From: Apostichopus japonicus
Lineage: Eukaryota > Echinodermata > Holothuroidea > Aspidochirotida > Stichopodidae
Length of the DNA: 64,000 nucleotides
Assembly (NCBI RefSeq): GCF_037975245.1
Contig: NC_092580.1
Location: 12,369,501-12,433,500 of the forward strand
Direction of reading: 5' to 3'
Part shown: positions 26,123 through 36,332 of the stretch, one piece after another
How the letters are laid out: each line of letters opens with the position of its first letter
Position numbering within the stretch: the first letter of the stretch is position 1
The notes under the pieces: model-generated
What the model was told of the DNA's origin: nothing
What the model saw: only the letters and a program-made list of their open reading frames with translations
The model's database searches: none
Program-made: the position numbers and the translations under genes

Positions 26123-29100
26123 TAATAATAATAATATAATAATAATAAATATAATAATAATATAATAATAATAATATAATAATAATAATGTATAATAATA
26201 ATAATGATATATATATATTTAATAATATAATAATAATAATATAATAATAATCAGCAGTTAATTTTCCGACGCTTAAGCCACCACAAATGTGGGAGAAGCC
26301 CGCAAGGGCTTATGGATTACAACTTACACGTTGGGTGGTTTCCAATTCAACGTTTTAACTCAAGTTTGGAATCTTTTCAATTTAGAAAGTTATTTCAGAT
26401 GGGAAAACCGTAGATTGCTCTTGGAGGAAAAACCCACCTTACTATGACCCGGCCGGGAATCGAACCCGAACCTCCCGATTGCTAAGCCTCATTGCTTCAA
26501 ATGCCACCGCCTTTATCCACTCGGCCACAGCACCGGTAATTATTATTGAAAGCTTTTATATAATGCAGTATGGTGTGTTGAATCAGCAATTTATTTATGT
26601 ACTCTCATTATAGGCCATCAGCTGAAGGTGGAAATTCGCTTGTTTCGTTCCAGCAACTGCGGGACTAATATTCCTCTACAACATTGAATACATAAATGAA
26701 CGAAGATCAAAAAATTTCTCCATGTGCTTTACTGCAGTTTTTTGCAATTCCGCTCGAAAGATCGAACTATATTTTTTATTGCGTATGTTAAGAAACCTGC
26801 CGTGTTACGTGCAAAAGTTGTGCACCAGTGAGATATCTGTATCATGTGATATGAATTGTCCAATGAGCCATGAGTTCTGAGTGCACTTTTTGTAGAAAAC
26901 AACAAAAATGGCGGCTCCCACGGGACCTAGTCAGTCTCGGACACACGAAAATCTACAGTGCTTAATGCACATTGAATCTGTAAAATTTGAAGCAGTCAAG
27001 GCACTGATGAATATCCGATGGACTAAAGTTACTTCCTGCGCTAAAGAGTGGCTTAATCTCAGCGACAGAGAAAGTGAAATCGCCGTCCCAATCCAATACA
27101 TGGGATTACTCGATGGCCTACTACCATCAAGCTGGTGTTCAACAGCATAATATGATGGGGTTCCACGATACGTGTTACAGGCGGTCCATTGATAGAAAGC
27201 ACATCATTACTGCAAGAAAACGGACAGAACCAAAGGAGACCCCATATGATTTGAAACAAAGGAGTGATGGAAAAGATCGAGCCTGCTTTAATTCTCCTTT
27301 GCATGACACTGGTTTGCAAAAATTTAAATGTGTCTTTGTTCGTCCATAGAAGATGAGCAAAAGATGTGCAAAAAACGTGGTATATAAATGAAATTGTCTT
27401 GCTTTTTTTATTTCATTTTATTAAAGGATTGCTTGGACAAGCAGCCGAGTGGAAAAAAAGATCAGCCCATTTTGATGCATATTAGAGGGAAAGACTTTGT
27501 TGCCATTGAAGTGAGGTACCATTCTCTATGTTATAGGAACTACATTCAATTTGACAAGGAATACTGATACAGATCCTGAAAGGTAAAGTACCATTTTCAA
27601 TGTGTGGTTCATTGAGACCGTGGTGGCCAATTGGCTAAGGCATCGGATCTCTTGATCCAAGGATTGCTGGTTCGATTTCTGCCTAGCACATTACGTTGTG
27701 TCCTTGGGCAAGATGCTTTATCTCACTTGCCACTCTACACCCAGGGGTTAAATTGGTACCTGTGAGGTAACTTGTCATTGGGCGCAGTATATAACTGCTG
27801 CCGCCTGGAGGGATTGTCTCTGGGACAGTTTTTCATTGAGTAGGTGTAACATAACTTGTAAGCGCTGTGATATGGTTTACCATGAATAGCGTAGCTGAAT
27901 GCCTAATATATTATTATGATTGAGTGTTCAGGGGTGGATATAGGACTTTTGGAATATGGGGGTCCTCCTCCAAAAAAACTTTAAAAAATTCTCTAAACGC
28001 TTTGAGATGCACTATCAGGTTAATCTTTCCATTGAAGTTTTTAAAGTAATTTGAAGCATATTTCTAATTGTAATTATATCGGTACCCATCATATAATGTG
28101 AGACTCAAAAATCTCCAATTTCATGGTACAACGTACAAGGTGTTCTGTTCATCTCCATCCTCAGAGCAGAGTTTACCACCAACAAAAGATGCTCCGATCC
28201 AGCATGTGAAGTGCTGCACCTACCAGGCTGCTATTCACAGTAGGGCATTACAGCAAAGGATTGATGCACCCTCACCAGAGGGACATGGATAAACCTTATA
28301 ATCACTTGGTTGACGAAGCCACCTGCTCCAGATGTTTTACTTCAGTGGGTCAGCTGTAGCTGTAGAGTCGGCAAATGTCTTAAGGAAGATGTTCCTGTAT
28401 GAATGCACAGCTGCCGTGTACAGACCTATGTAAATGTAGGAATTGCAGCAACTTCCAAGAAGATGTTGAGATTGTTGATGCAGGGGAAGATGATTTGGAG
28501 GATGAACTGTGATGGTATTAAATCTTGATATCTTGGTCTGAAATTTTATTCAAGTTTTAAGTTTGTGAAGAGGGTTAACTTTTACTAAGTCATGTTGTCA
28601 TAATTTTGTTCCCCAGAGTTGAAAGGAACCAGAAGACATGATCTTATTCATTTTAGCTATAAGGAGTAGTTCTACGTAAATTACCCTACCTACCAGACAC
28701 CTAATGATAAATATCCACAATTTCTTCAAATCGCACTCTTTTTTTTTCTGAGAGGGGGGTAGGGAAGGGGGAGGATTCCAGTGGTAGCGATAGTTACAGG
28801 GACATTTTAACCAGTCATAAGTAAGTTTCACTCTCTAAACATGTTTTATTTGAACCAAGGGTTTGTCGGCTGGCAACATATTAACTATGTGTTTTCTTTT
28901 GTAAAACAATTCAAAAATAAGAAACTGACTGGGAAAAGTAAATGCACTTTTTTGAGACAAGGTATTGGATAATCCCAAACTGAATGTTTAGTTACCTTGG
29001 GGCTTAAATTTCAACTCCTACCCAGATCCCAGCAAAGAGAGTAAGTGACGTCTGCTCCTGTAATGCGACAATAGCATAAGAGACGGTGATATGAACAGAC

Positions 29101-29486
29101 CTTATGGGCAAAAAGTTAACACGTCATTTAAAGTGAAAATATTCCCCATCTTGGTGGGGTGGAATTCATTTCCCGTGTGGGTTGTATAACTAAAGAGAAA
29201 TCTGTAAGCAATGATGATTATTAATGCATCTTTGCATGATTGATTACTAATCCATCTTTGCATGATTGATTATTAATCCATCTTTGCGTGATTGATTATT
29301 AATCCATCTTTCTGCTTAGGCGTTGAAGGGCAGCGTGGTAAAATCAAAGGATTCCGTGAAGAGACTGGTAGCAGAAATCAAGATGCTAGGTCAAAGGGTC
29401 GTTCAATCTCATACATGTACAGAAGGAGGAAGAGCCAGGAACGTTTAGCAGGAGTGTCAAGCATAAATCAGAGACCTTTAAATTCG
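21329..29486 (+). CDS. gene with a SAM-like domain, three exons seen
   Basis: Exons 21329-21419, 22381-22476 and 29320-29486 join with agreeing phases (phase 1, phase 1), rebuilding Val and Gly codons. The product starts MDSILHHLQLPSVEEVV and continues through FRNENISW, then LSPEQLQQLGVNYPG and GKIKGF. That is the helix order and LG(V/I)-x-x-x-G signature of a sterile alpha motif, a protein- or RNA-binding helical bundle. A basic Ser/Arg-rich tail follows (RSISYMYRRRKSQERLAG). The last exon ends in phase 0, so more exons are expected downstream. The acidic exon at 31808 is a candidate but would need an intervening exon of 3n+1. Family and function are not known to me. Confidence 0.6.
22381..22476 (+). 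CDS. SAM-like gene exon 2
   Basis: The acceptor is a strong pyrimidine tract ending TTTTTCTTCAG and the donor CAAG-GTGCAT. Only phase 1 stays open. It encodes the second half of the SAM-like bundle with LSPEQLQQLGV. Confidence 0.6.
23320..24040 (-). repeat. inverted copy of the AGGTCA-type satellite
   Basis: About four diverged units appear as reverse complements of the 10.5-kb array, with GACCTTTGACCTCTTCCCAC, TTGTACTCAATGTGGTAC-like blocks and GATATCATGTTTACA. One perfect DR1 is at 23949-23961. The array lies inside the large intron of the SAM-like gene. Confidence 0.8.
24041..26024. other. intronic sequence without recognised features
   Basis: Unique AT-rich sequence of the SAM-like gene intron. 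It has a G-rich run at 25869-25890 but no exon or element boundary I can support. Confidence 0.4.
26025..26536 (-). mobile_element. tRNA-Ser-derived SINE with (AAT)n tail
   Basis: On the minus strand 26446-26536 reads as a class II tRNA: A box TGGCCGAGTGG, an anticodon-loop-like TTTGAAG, a long variable region and B box GGTTCGATTCC. A tRNA-unrelated body of about 200 bp follows, then a long ATT/AAT trinucleotide tail (26025-26250). The acceptor stem does not pair, so this is a SINE, not a tRNA gene. Confidence 0.8.
26908..28512 (+). pseudogene. broken lineage-expanded Cys/His-rich gene
   Basis: Pieces in collinear order but different frames suggest one decayed gene. First 26908-27087, starting MAAPTGPSQS after AAAATGG; then a +1 shift to GFHDTCYRRSIDRKH (to 27349); then a probable exon from 27427 after a clean acceptor, reading ILMHIRGKDFVAIEV and RYHSLCYRNY before a stop at 27558. 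After a SINE insertion come LPPTKDAPIQHVKCCTY with PSPEGHG (to about 28290), PPAPDVLLQWVSCSC (28319 on), and a Cys-rich end CTDLCKCRNCSN to an acidic C-terminus stopping at 28512. From memory, similar uncharacterised proteins with paired YH-x-x-CY motifs and a CxC-rich tail are abundant in echinoderms, hemichordates and cnidarians. Function unknown. It lies in the intron of the SAM-like gene. Confidence 0.65.
27617..27925 (+). mobile_element. tRNA-derived SINE inside the broken gene
   Basis: The head shows an A-box-like TGGCCAATTGGCTAAGG and B box GGTTCGATTTC, followed by a body containing GTCCTTGGGCAAGATGCTTT and TAAATTGGTACCTGTGAG. It ends near TATATTATTATGATTGAG. It interrupts the order of the Cys/His-rich gene pieces. 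Confidence 0.7.
29214..29313 (+). repeat. 26-bp tandem repeat, about 3.5 units
   Basis: The unit CATCTTTGCATGATTGATTA plus CTAATC repeats at 29227, 29253, 29279 and 29305, directly upstream of the third SAM-like exon. The last unit supplies part of its polypyrimidine tract. Confidence 0.8.
29320..29486 (+). CDS. SAM-like gene exon 3, basic tail
   Basis: The acceptor TCTTTCTGCTTAG lies directly after a 26-bp tandem repeat; the donor is TCG-GTAAAA. Phase 1 in, phase 0 out, 55 residues, Arg/Ser-rich. Confidence 0.6.
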
Positions 29487-31807
29487 GTAAAAATGTTCTA
29501 TTTATGGTAGTTTGCAAGGGAAGATGTTACCTAACTTATATGGAATTGATACCAAGTTTTTGTATTGAATGAGTGCAGTTGTTAAATTTTATATCCCCGC
29601 CAACCCCACCCCACCCCCTGAAAGAAGTATCCCTGACCGTGATGAAAAATCACTTAGTAATATTCAGTCTTACCAAAGGCTATGGAGTACAACAGAGTTG
29701 AGGAGAGTGGAATTTTCCGAACTTTAAAGAATACATCAAGTTTATTTCCTTCGTCCTCAGATTCAGTGTAAAGTACATTTGGTAAATATTGTAAGGATAA
29801 CAAGCTCATTCCCTTTTTCCTAGAACTGAATAATAATTCACACAATGCAAATTGCTCTTTTTACCCATCATGAAAGTAGCTGTGCAGTTACTAGTGTATT
29901 GGAAAAAATATTATACCTGCCACAAGTTTTGCCATATATGCAACTGTGCATTATTTTTTGGGGGGTTGGGGGTGGGGGGAGTTTCCCTTAAATTGTATGT
30001 GCATTGTGCCACGTTTGTTTTGACAAATAAGGCTTTGTTCTGTGCAGTGATAATTTTTTCCTATAATCCCAGAGATATCAATATAAATATATTTAGAGGA
30101 AAATTTTGAAAAGGGTGTAACAATATTAATGTCAGGTTAGGTCAGATCTTTCTGGAAACCCTACATGTAAAGAGACTAGGAGAGGTCGGGGAGGATGTGA
30201 GAGGCTTGGTGGAATATTTAGGGACATTGCAGTTATTGTGTGTTGTTCTCCAACACAATTAAAAATCTTTAATTTATTTGTAAATAAACATCCAGTTACT
30301 TAGTATTTTGCTGTTTTGGATGCAGCCAGGGGTGGGACCTAGGTTCCCCATCTCTTAGAATTTGTCTGTAACACCACCAAAATACATATCCAGTACCAAT
30401 AAACCCACTACAAACTGTGTTGCTTCATTTACCCGAGAGAATCTTGCTATGAAATTGAATGACTTGCTACATAAGTGCAAAGATATTGGGCATTTTTTTT
30501 TCATGAACAGAAACTCTAGTATTATCATCAATATAATGATAACAAAATGTAGAAACTTTCAGTACATGTATTCACAATAGTAAAAATTACTTATTGCCTC
30601 CACTCCAGCCTCTACTTTAATATTCTGGATTTGCTTTCTGATTATGTGCAGGTTTGAGATGTAGTACATTTCTCCATCCGTGTTATTGTCAGATAATGAA
30701 ATGAGAATAAGAATTAATAAAATTGTAAAAGAAAATGTTTTCTTCCTCCGTCACTTCTTCAGTATCTACATAAATGACAAATGTAGGCTGAATTTTAGAC
30801 ACAATGATGTCGTAGTCCACCAGAACAAGGTTAATTTTAGATTTTACACTCAAACACGGCTGATCCAGTTTCAAGCTATTCACTTCTAAAATATGCTAAA
30901 CCTCCGGTATGTTCCTTTAAAGGCTAACTTGATGATGTTATCAGCTCTTCTAGTACAGGCTTTAATATTAATGTTAACCCATTGCTTTACATTAATTCTA
31001 ATAACTCACTCAACCAAAGCATGTTCCTATAACTTGATATTAAAACAACAACACCCTTGCACCCATTGAATGAAAATTATACACCATCTGTTCCAAATTT
31101 GTACTACCACTGTAAACATGTCATTTGAGACAGGTAAAACTCTTTTTGTGATTTTGTGTTGGATCTGAGGAACTGAGCTAAATGGTTAAAGTATTAGACT
31201 AAATAGTCTTGTCATTCTAAACTGATAACTGATCATTCCCTCAAAAATTAAAGATGGCATAAAAAATCCAGCCTTGCCTGATAGCACTGTTTTTCAACGG
31301 TTCGCAACAAATTAACTGAGGTTTGTTCCTAAAGTCATCCTTTTTATGAAGTTTTCCTTCATGTCTTTCCATTGTGTAATATAGCTTGTAAATCTATTGC
31401 AACTCAAATACTTTTGGCCTTCATGTTGTAATATATACCTTTTTTTTAATTTTATAATAATATTCTGTAACTACTGTAGTTGATACAACAATACTAGACA
31501 TTTTACTAGTAGATGGGTTATAATTTTTTTTTTTTTTTTGACATTTCTGACGTTACATCAGTTAGGAAAATCATTATGTATTCTGTTCTGTGGCTCTGAC
31601 CCTCTCCCACCAAGAAAGTGTTACTACCCCACCCCCTCCCATCACCCAAAGCAATCCGTGTTCGCGTTTAAAATTATTGGCTATCGTCGACTCATTCAAG
31701 TCTTCAAATGTAACATGCATGATCTACACTTTATGCAGAGTACTTTTGTCTACATGGCTTGTGTATTCCTATCTAGTAATTTTCTTTCATACTCTTTTTT
31801 TTGACAG
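29487..31807. other. no exon firmly recognised
   Basis: The stretch holds a CCCC/GGGG-rich spot (29595-29615, 29953-29980) and AT-rich sequence. If the acidic exon at 31808 belongs to the SAM-like gene, an exon of 3n+1 bases should be here, but I could not identify it. Confidence 0.3.
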
Positions 31808-31983
31808 AACCACCTAAGGTGTCCACCATGGAACAGCTCCCTGAGAGACCTCCAGAAGACTTAAATTTGGAAGAGACTTGGGAAGATGACGAAACATCAG
31901 ACATAGACAATAAATTAGAATCCCAGGCCCCTTTTGCCGATTCAGATCCCTTCTTTAGTCTCATTATGGACATCTCCAAGTAA
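31808..31983 (+). CDS. candidate acidic terminal exon
   Basis: A strong acceptor (ACTCTTTTTTTTGACAG) leads into an open phase-1 frame of 58 residues, EPPKVSTMEQLPERPPEDL to FFSLIMDISK, then TAA. It is rich in Glu/Asp and Pro. Beyond the stop, coding-like sequence continues in the +1 frame (VRSNSDQIRIGLPDDNLLKP) and then in the third frame (SSNSGSDVPNASSIQRDKP) to about 32240. Either the stop is real and the rest is 3' UTR, or two small indels break one longer exon. Product unknown; it may end the SAM-like gene. Confidence 0.45.
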
Positions 31984-32284
31984 AGTACGGTCTAACTCGG
32001 ACCAGATCAGGATAGGCTTACCAGACGATAACCTCCTGAAGCCAGAAGAAGACAAAAGTTTCTTCCAATTCTGGTAGCGACGTGCCGAACGCTTCTTCAA
32101 TCCAAAGAGACAAGCCGATGGAAGTTTCCTTCAGAGGGATTAGAAATAGGACTAAAGTTGAAGAAGAATCTGAAAGTGATTCGATCCAGCTACCAGATAG
32201 TCCTGCCGGTCTCGAACTTTCAGGATCACAAACTTTTTGAGCTTTCGATGTTGCAGCTTCTTAATGGATATATGTATATATATG

Positions 32285-32288
<4 letters not shown>

Positions 32289-32324
<36 letters not shown>
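32289..32324. repeat. (TA)n microsatellite
   Basis: A TA run of about 36 bases preceded by TATG-type units. Tyr/Ile repeat frames over it are artefacts. Confidence 0.9.
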
Positions 32325-32326
<2 letters not shown>

Positions 32327-32979
32327 CAGCTTTTCTACTTTTTTTTTGTATGCCCATGTGTGTAAATATTGAAACACTAAGGATATGCAGTTTTTTTCTG
32401 TGAAATAGCAAGAGATAAAATGGAGAATACTGTTATGAAAGCTGTACATAAAATACTTGAAATATTGCTTTCCTAATTTTGAAGGAACATTTTGGCAGAA
32501 TTTTTTCTGCAGAAATCTATCTATACATCATGCATAGTCTTGAATACTTCTGCAATACCATAAGACCATCTCTAACCTGCACCTAAAAATACAGGTGGTA
32601 TTTCTCTCTTGCATGTTTTCAAAAGAGCTCTTCTCAAGGGTATCGTGTTGGAAAAATTTCTCAGATTTACAGATGGAAATTATGAAAGGTTTTATGTTAA
32701 GGATGTTCATGTGATGATGCTAAAAGATCATCTAATGCATAAAGAGTCTGTAATTTCAGAAGAGAGGAATTTATAAGTATCCTCTTCCAGGAATCTTGGA
32801 TTTATTCCTTGCAAATAGCAAAAAGAAATCTAGGCTTGTATGTATGCAGGTAAACGTATGTATATGTGATGTTCCAACTTGCAAACGGGGTGACTCACCA
32901 AGCATATCTTGCATGAATTTCATGCAAATTAGGATGTAAATTTACAGCACTGTATTCTTTGGCTGCTCCAGTTATTGAG

Positions 32980-33420
32980 CGGAGTCAAGGGTCAATTGAG
33001 GTCATCAATGGCCAAAATGCAAAAACCTCATAGTCCAGTTTAGTGAACATCTGTAGCTCGGTACAATGTCATAGTTAGGTGGTAGGTCCCCCTCACTGAG
33101 CATTACACTTTGAGCAGTTTTGTTAAGAGGTCAAATGTAAATTGGAGTCATCAGCTGCCAAAAGCCTGAAATTCTTGTCAACATATTTAGCTTCAAAATC
33201 AAAGCTGCGATTATCCTCATGCTCAGAAATGTACAAGAACTGAATGTCTATGAAGAGGTCAAAGGTCAATTAGGGTCAAATTCTGACCACCTTGATAACT
33301 CCAAAAGTTAAGGTCGGATGAATCGCACACCTCGTATGATGGTGCCCCCACTGTGAGTTCTCCATTGCAATCATTTCCTTTTGGTGAACATAATTTGGTC
33401 AACTTCAGTTTTAGTTTGTG
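32980..33420 (+). repeat. degenerate AGGTCA-type satellite
   Basis: The block has GGTCAATTGAGGTCATCAAT, AAAACCTCATAGTCC and, at 33256-33268, a perfect AGGTCAAAGGTCA followed by a third GGGTCAAA. It is a diverged relative of the 143-bp family. Confidence 0.6.
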
Positions 33421-34330
33421 AAGTGGCTCAAATTACAGATAGGTCTGAAGTAACCTTGAACAATGCATAAACAGTCAATCAGGTAAATGATATCTGCTTC
33501 AGAAGTGATAATCATGTGTTGGATGATCTTAAAACACACCTCAAGTGATCCCTGGCAGTTGTCACTAGTTGAGTCTCATGGGTTTAACAGGCTGTCTGAA
33601 AAATTGCCTTCTTCTGTGTAGTATATATACTACATGGCTTTGGTTTTGAAAATATTTTAGTGTATTGAAGGGGTAGGTTGGTGGCAGAGCTGATTTGCTA
33701 AAAAAGGGTAAAAGATAATGTCCATTTGCTCATACATATTCAACATCTATGGGTCTATATTTCACATAAAAGGAAGACTGTTCTTTCTGGATTTTAAACC
33801 ATTTTTGGCCATAAAACTTATGTACTGTAAAAACGTCATCAGTGACTGAATAGGTTGATGTCCAAAGAGTGAGTTAGTACATGTTTTGTTGTCTAGGGAG
33901 CTCGAATTGTCTGATCATTTGTGGATTCTCACTTAATTCTTGAACAAATGTTAACTCACTTGACTCTACATCAGTCAGATAGTCAAGTGGGATTTTGTGC
34001 AAATTATATGGCAAGAAAATCACAATTCTTTGCCCCCTGTCTAGAGAATGCTAAAACTCCTCCCTTTGGGGGGTTTGATATAGATGCAATATTTTGTTGG
34101 CACTATAAAGTGGACATTTGCAAGTTTTGGTTATTTTTTTTTTTACTTGTAAGCTGCAAAAGAATAAAAAGAAAAGCATGAGATAAAATTAATCCAGGGA
34201 CCTTGTGATGCCTATTTTTTTTTTTTATCTACCACTAGACCGTAAGGTGAGTTGCTACAGTACATTTCAAATATTTAAAGGTCTAGTAGTTGGGACTACC
34301 AGTTTTTAAAATATATTCCCCTCCACTGAA
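33421..34330. other. no gene recognised
   Basis: Unique AT-rich sequence with T-runs at about 34130-34143 and 34214-34226; nothing supported. Confidence 0.35.
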
Positions 34331-34460
34331 CCTTGTCAGGGAGGGGGGTAGCGGCCAACTCGCTTCACTCGCTTGGGAACCTTGTCAGGGAGAGGGGTAG
34401 CAGCCAACTCGGGTGCCGCTTGGGAACCTTGTCGGGGGGAAGGGTGCCGGCGAACTCCTT
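34331..34460 (+). repeat. 48-bp GC-rich tandem repeat, about three units
   Basis: Units starting CCTTGTCAGGGAG at 34331, 34380 and 34427 contain AGCGGCCAACTCG and GCTTGGGAA. They are more GC-rich than the surroundings and abut the tRNA-like array. Confidence 0.7.
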
Positions 34461-34475
34461 TTACAGAATTCACTC

Positions 34476-35010
34476 ACCCACCCAGGGCTTGAACCCATGC
34501 TGCTCAGTATCATTGCAGACGGAACAACCGATTACACCATTTTGGTTCCCAATGAAATAACCTTCGTTTCTTACCTTTATACTTCCACCTGCTCCAGAGA
34601 ACAGAAAATAAAAAGGCTGTGGTTGGGTCTTGAACTCATGGCAGTGTGTTCGTCTGTCTCTCTCAGTCCAAAGCACTAACCACTGCGCCACAGCAACTGT
34701 TGAGAAATAATGCTCATTTCTAATATTTAAGGTTCAATAATGGAAGAAAAGAGGTATAAGTAAAAGGAAAACTGCCTTAACTGGGATTCGAACCCAAGAC
34801 AAGGTTGGTCTTGCTCTCCGGGTACAGGCACTACCAACTGCGCCACTGTATCTGTTGAGTAATTAGGCTCGTTTCTAATATTTAACGTTCATAATAGAAG
34901 GAAAGAGATATAAGAATAGTAAAAGGAAAACTGCCTTCACTGGGGTTTGAACTCACGACAGTGTGTTTGTCAGTCCAGAGCACTTACCACTGCGCCAAAG
35001 CAACTGTTGA
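34476..35010 (-). mobile_element. tandem array of tRNA-like SINE heads
   Basis: Four minus-strand units have an A-box-like TGGCGCAGTGG (or TGGTGTAATCGG) and a B box such as GGTTCGAATCCC, GAGTTCAAACCCC or GGTTCAAGCCC: 34476-34540, 34624-34697, 34772-34855 and 34931-35005. The last three repeat with a period of 150-156 bp, including the spacer TTGAGAAATAATGCTCATTT and AAAAGGAAAACTGCCTT. Acceptor stems do not pair well, so they are SINE-derived and not a tRNA gene cluster. Confidence 0.7.
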
Positions 35011-35061
35011 GAATTAATGCTCGTTTCTAATATTCCTACTTCCAAATGGAAGGAGGAAATC

Positions 35062-35312
35062 GCTTTGAAATCACGTATCACTGGTAAAATGGGTCGAGCG
35101 CCCTCTCGCAGCCTCTTTTTTGGTCAGTTTTCAACTTCAGAGGAACAATAGGAGACCGAAAAACTTTTAGGGCGAACAAAGGTTTTGAAATCTTTTGTTC
35201 CCCCTAAAAGTTTTTCTGTTTCCTATTGTTCCTCTGAAGTGAAAAACAGACCAAAAAAGAGGCCGCAAGAGGGCGCTCGACACATTTTACCAGTGATATG
35301 TGATTTCAAAGC
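35062..35312. mobile_element. foldback element, near-perfect 115-bp arms
   Basis: The left arm begins GCTTTGAAATCACGTATCAC and the right arm is its reverse complement with a few mismatches, separated by a loop of under 20 nt. Arms include GAGCGCCCTCT and CAGAGGAACAATAGGA. A DNA foldback transposon or inverted duplication is likely; the target duplication is not clear. Confidence 0.75.
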
Positions 35313-36270
35313 AGTCAAATCAAACCCTTGTTTGTCATCTTGACTTTTTTTGGGTTTATAAGGTTCTAATTCTTGACAAAATTGTTCTACTGAAAGTTGA
35401 GGAGCAAAGGGTGGGGGCCCCGGGGGTGGGCTGTGTTGTATTATGCATTACGAAACACATTACAGAATGTTTCAATAGGTTTAAAAGGTGTAGTAGACCT
35501 GATTTAGTTACAAGGCCTTTCAAAGGGCAAAACGATTTTTGTGAAATATCATCTAGCTTTCATATCGATGCAATATCCTGTCTTATCAGAACAATATTTT
35601 TGGCAAACTAGTCGGTCAGATTATGGATGTTATGGAAGTTATGCGAGGTAAACTTCCAGTTCCATTTGTAAGGCCCAGACAAGTTCTCAAATCGCTCTGT
35701 TTTTTCTTCTACACACTAGAAATGAGAGAGAGACAGACAAGAAATAAATACGGAAAGAAAAGGAATTTCAGGACTGCCTGTTTATTTTTCCACTTCTTTT
35801 TGGACACGATATTGCAACATTTATAAAGCAAAAGTGCAAAGAACCACATGTGTGAATCGCATACAAGAAAACGCAGTTGCATGGAGTCAAAGGGTACCCA
35901 ATAGAAACCAGTGGTTCCTGCAATTATTGAACGTGCATTGAAAATTGTAGAGCTTCGTGTACTGTGATAGAAACGCTTAACCCCTTGTGCAAAAAAAACC
36001 GTGACGAGACGTCGCGATGTGGGAGCGTCCCCTCCCATGTTGTACCTCGGTAGAGGTTACTTAAGACAACGATGACATGGCGTGGGTGTTATCTGTGGTA
36101 CAGGACTATGCGTATTAACTAAAGCACCTAAAGAAGCCATTCCAATCCCACAAGCAATAATCAAGCCACAATATGAACAACACAAGACATGTGTTCATTC
36201 TTCATTTACAGAAAAGAAAAGGAAACATATTCAAATGGCTAAACAAAAAATATTAAAAAAATCAGTATAT
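35313..36270. other. no gene recognised
   Basis: Unique sequence with only short frames; nothing supported. Confidence 0.35.
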
Positions 36271-36332
36271 ACCCTTACCGAAATGCCAGATCTGGCTTTA
36301 TATCTGGTTTAATCTGGCCAGATCAAGTTTTA

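Noticed and set aside
26446-26536. tRNA-Ser gene
   Set aside because: A and B boxes are good but the acceptor stem does not pair, and a SINE body and trinucleotide tail follow.
27937-28000. Another hAT end (CAGGGGTGGATATAGG)
   Set aside because: The left-end word fits, but no matching right end or 8-bp duplication could be found.
34624-35005. tRNA gene cluster
   Set aside because: Acceptor and D stems do not pair properly and the units share SINE-like spacers.
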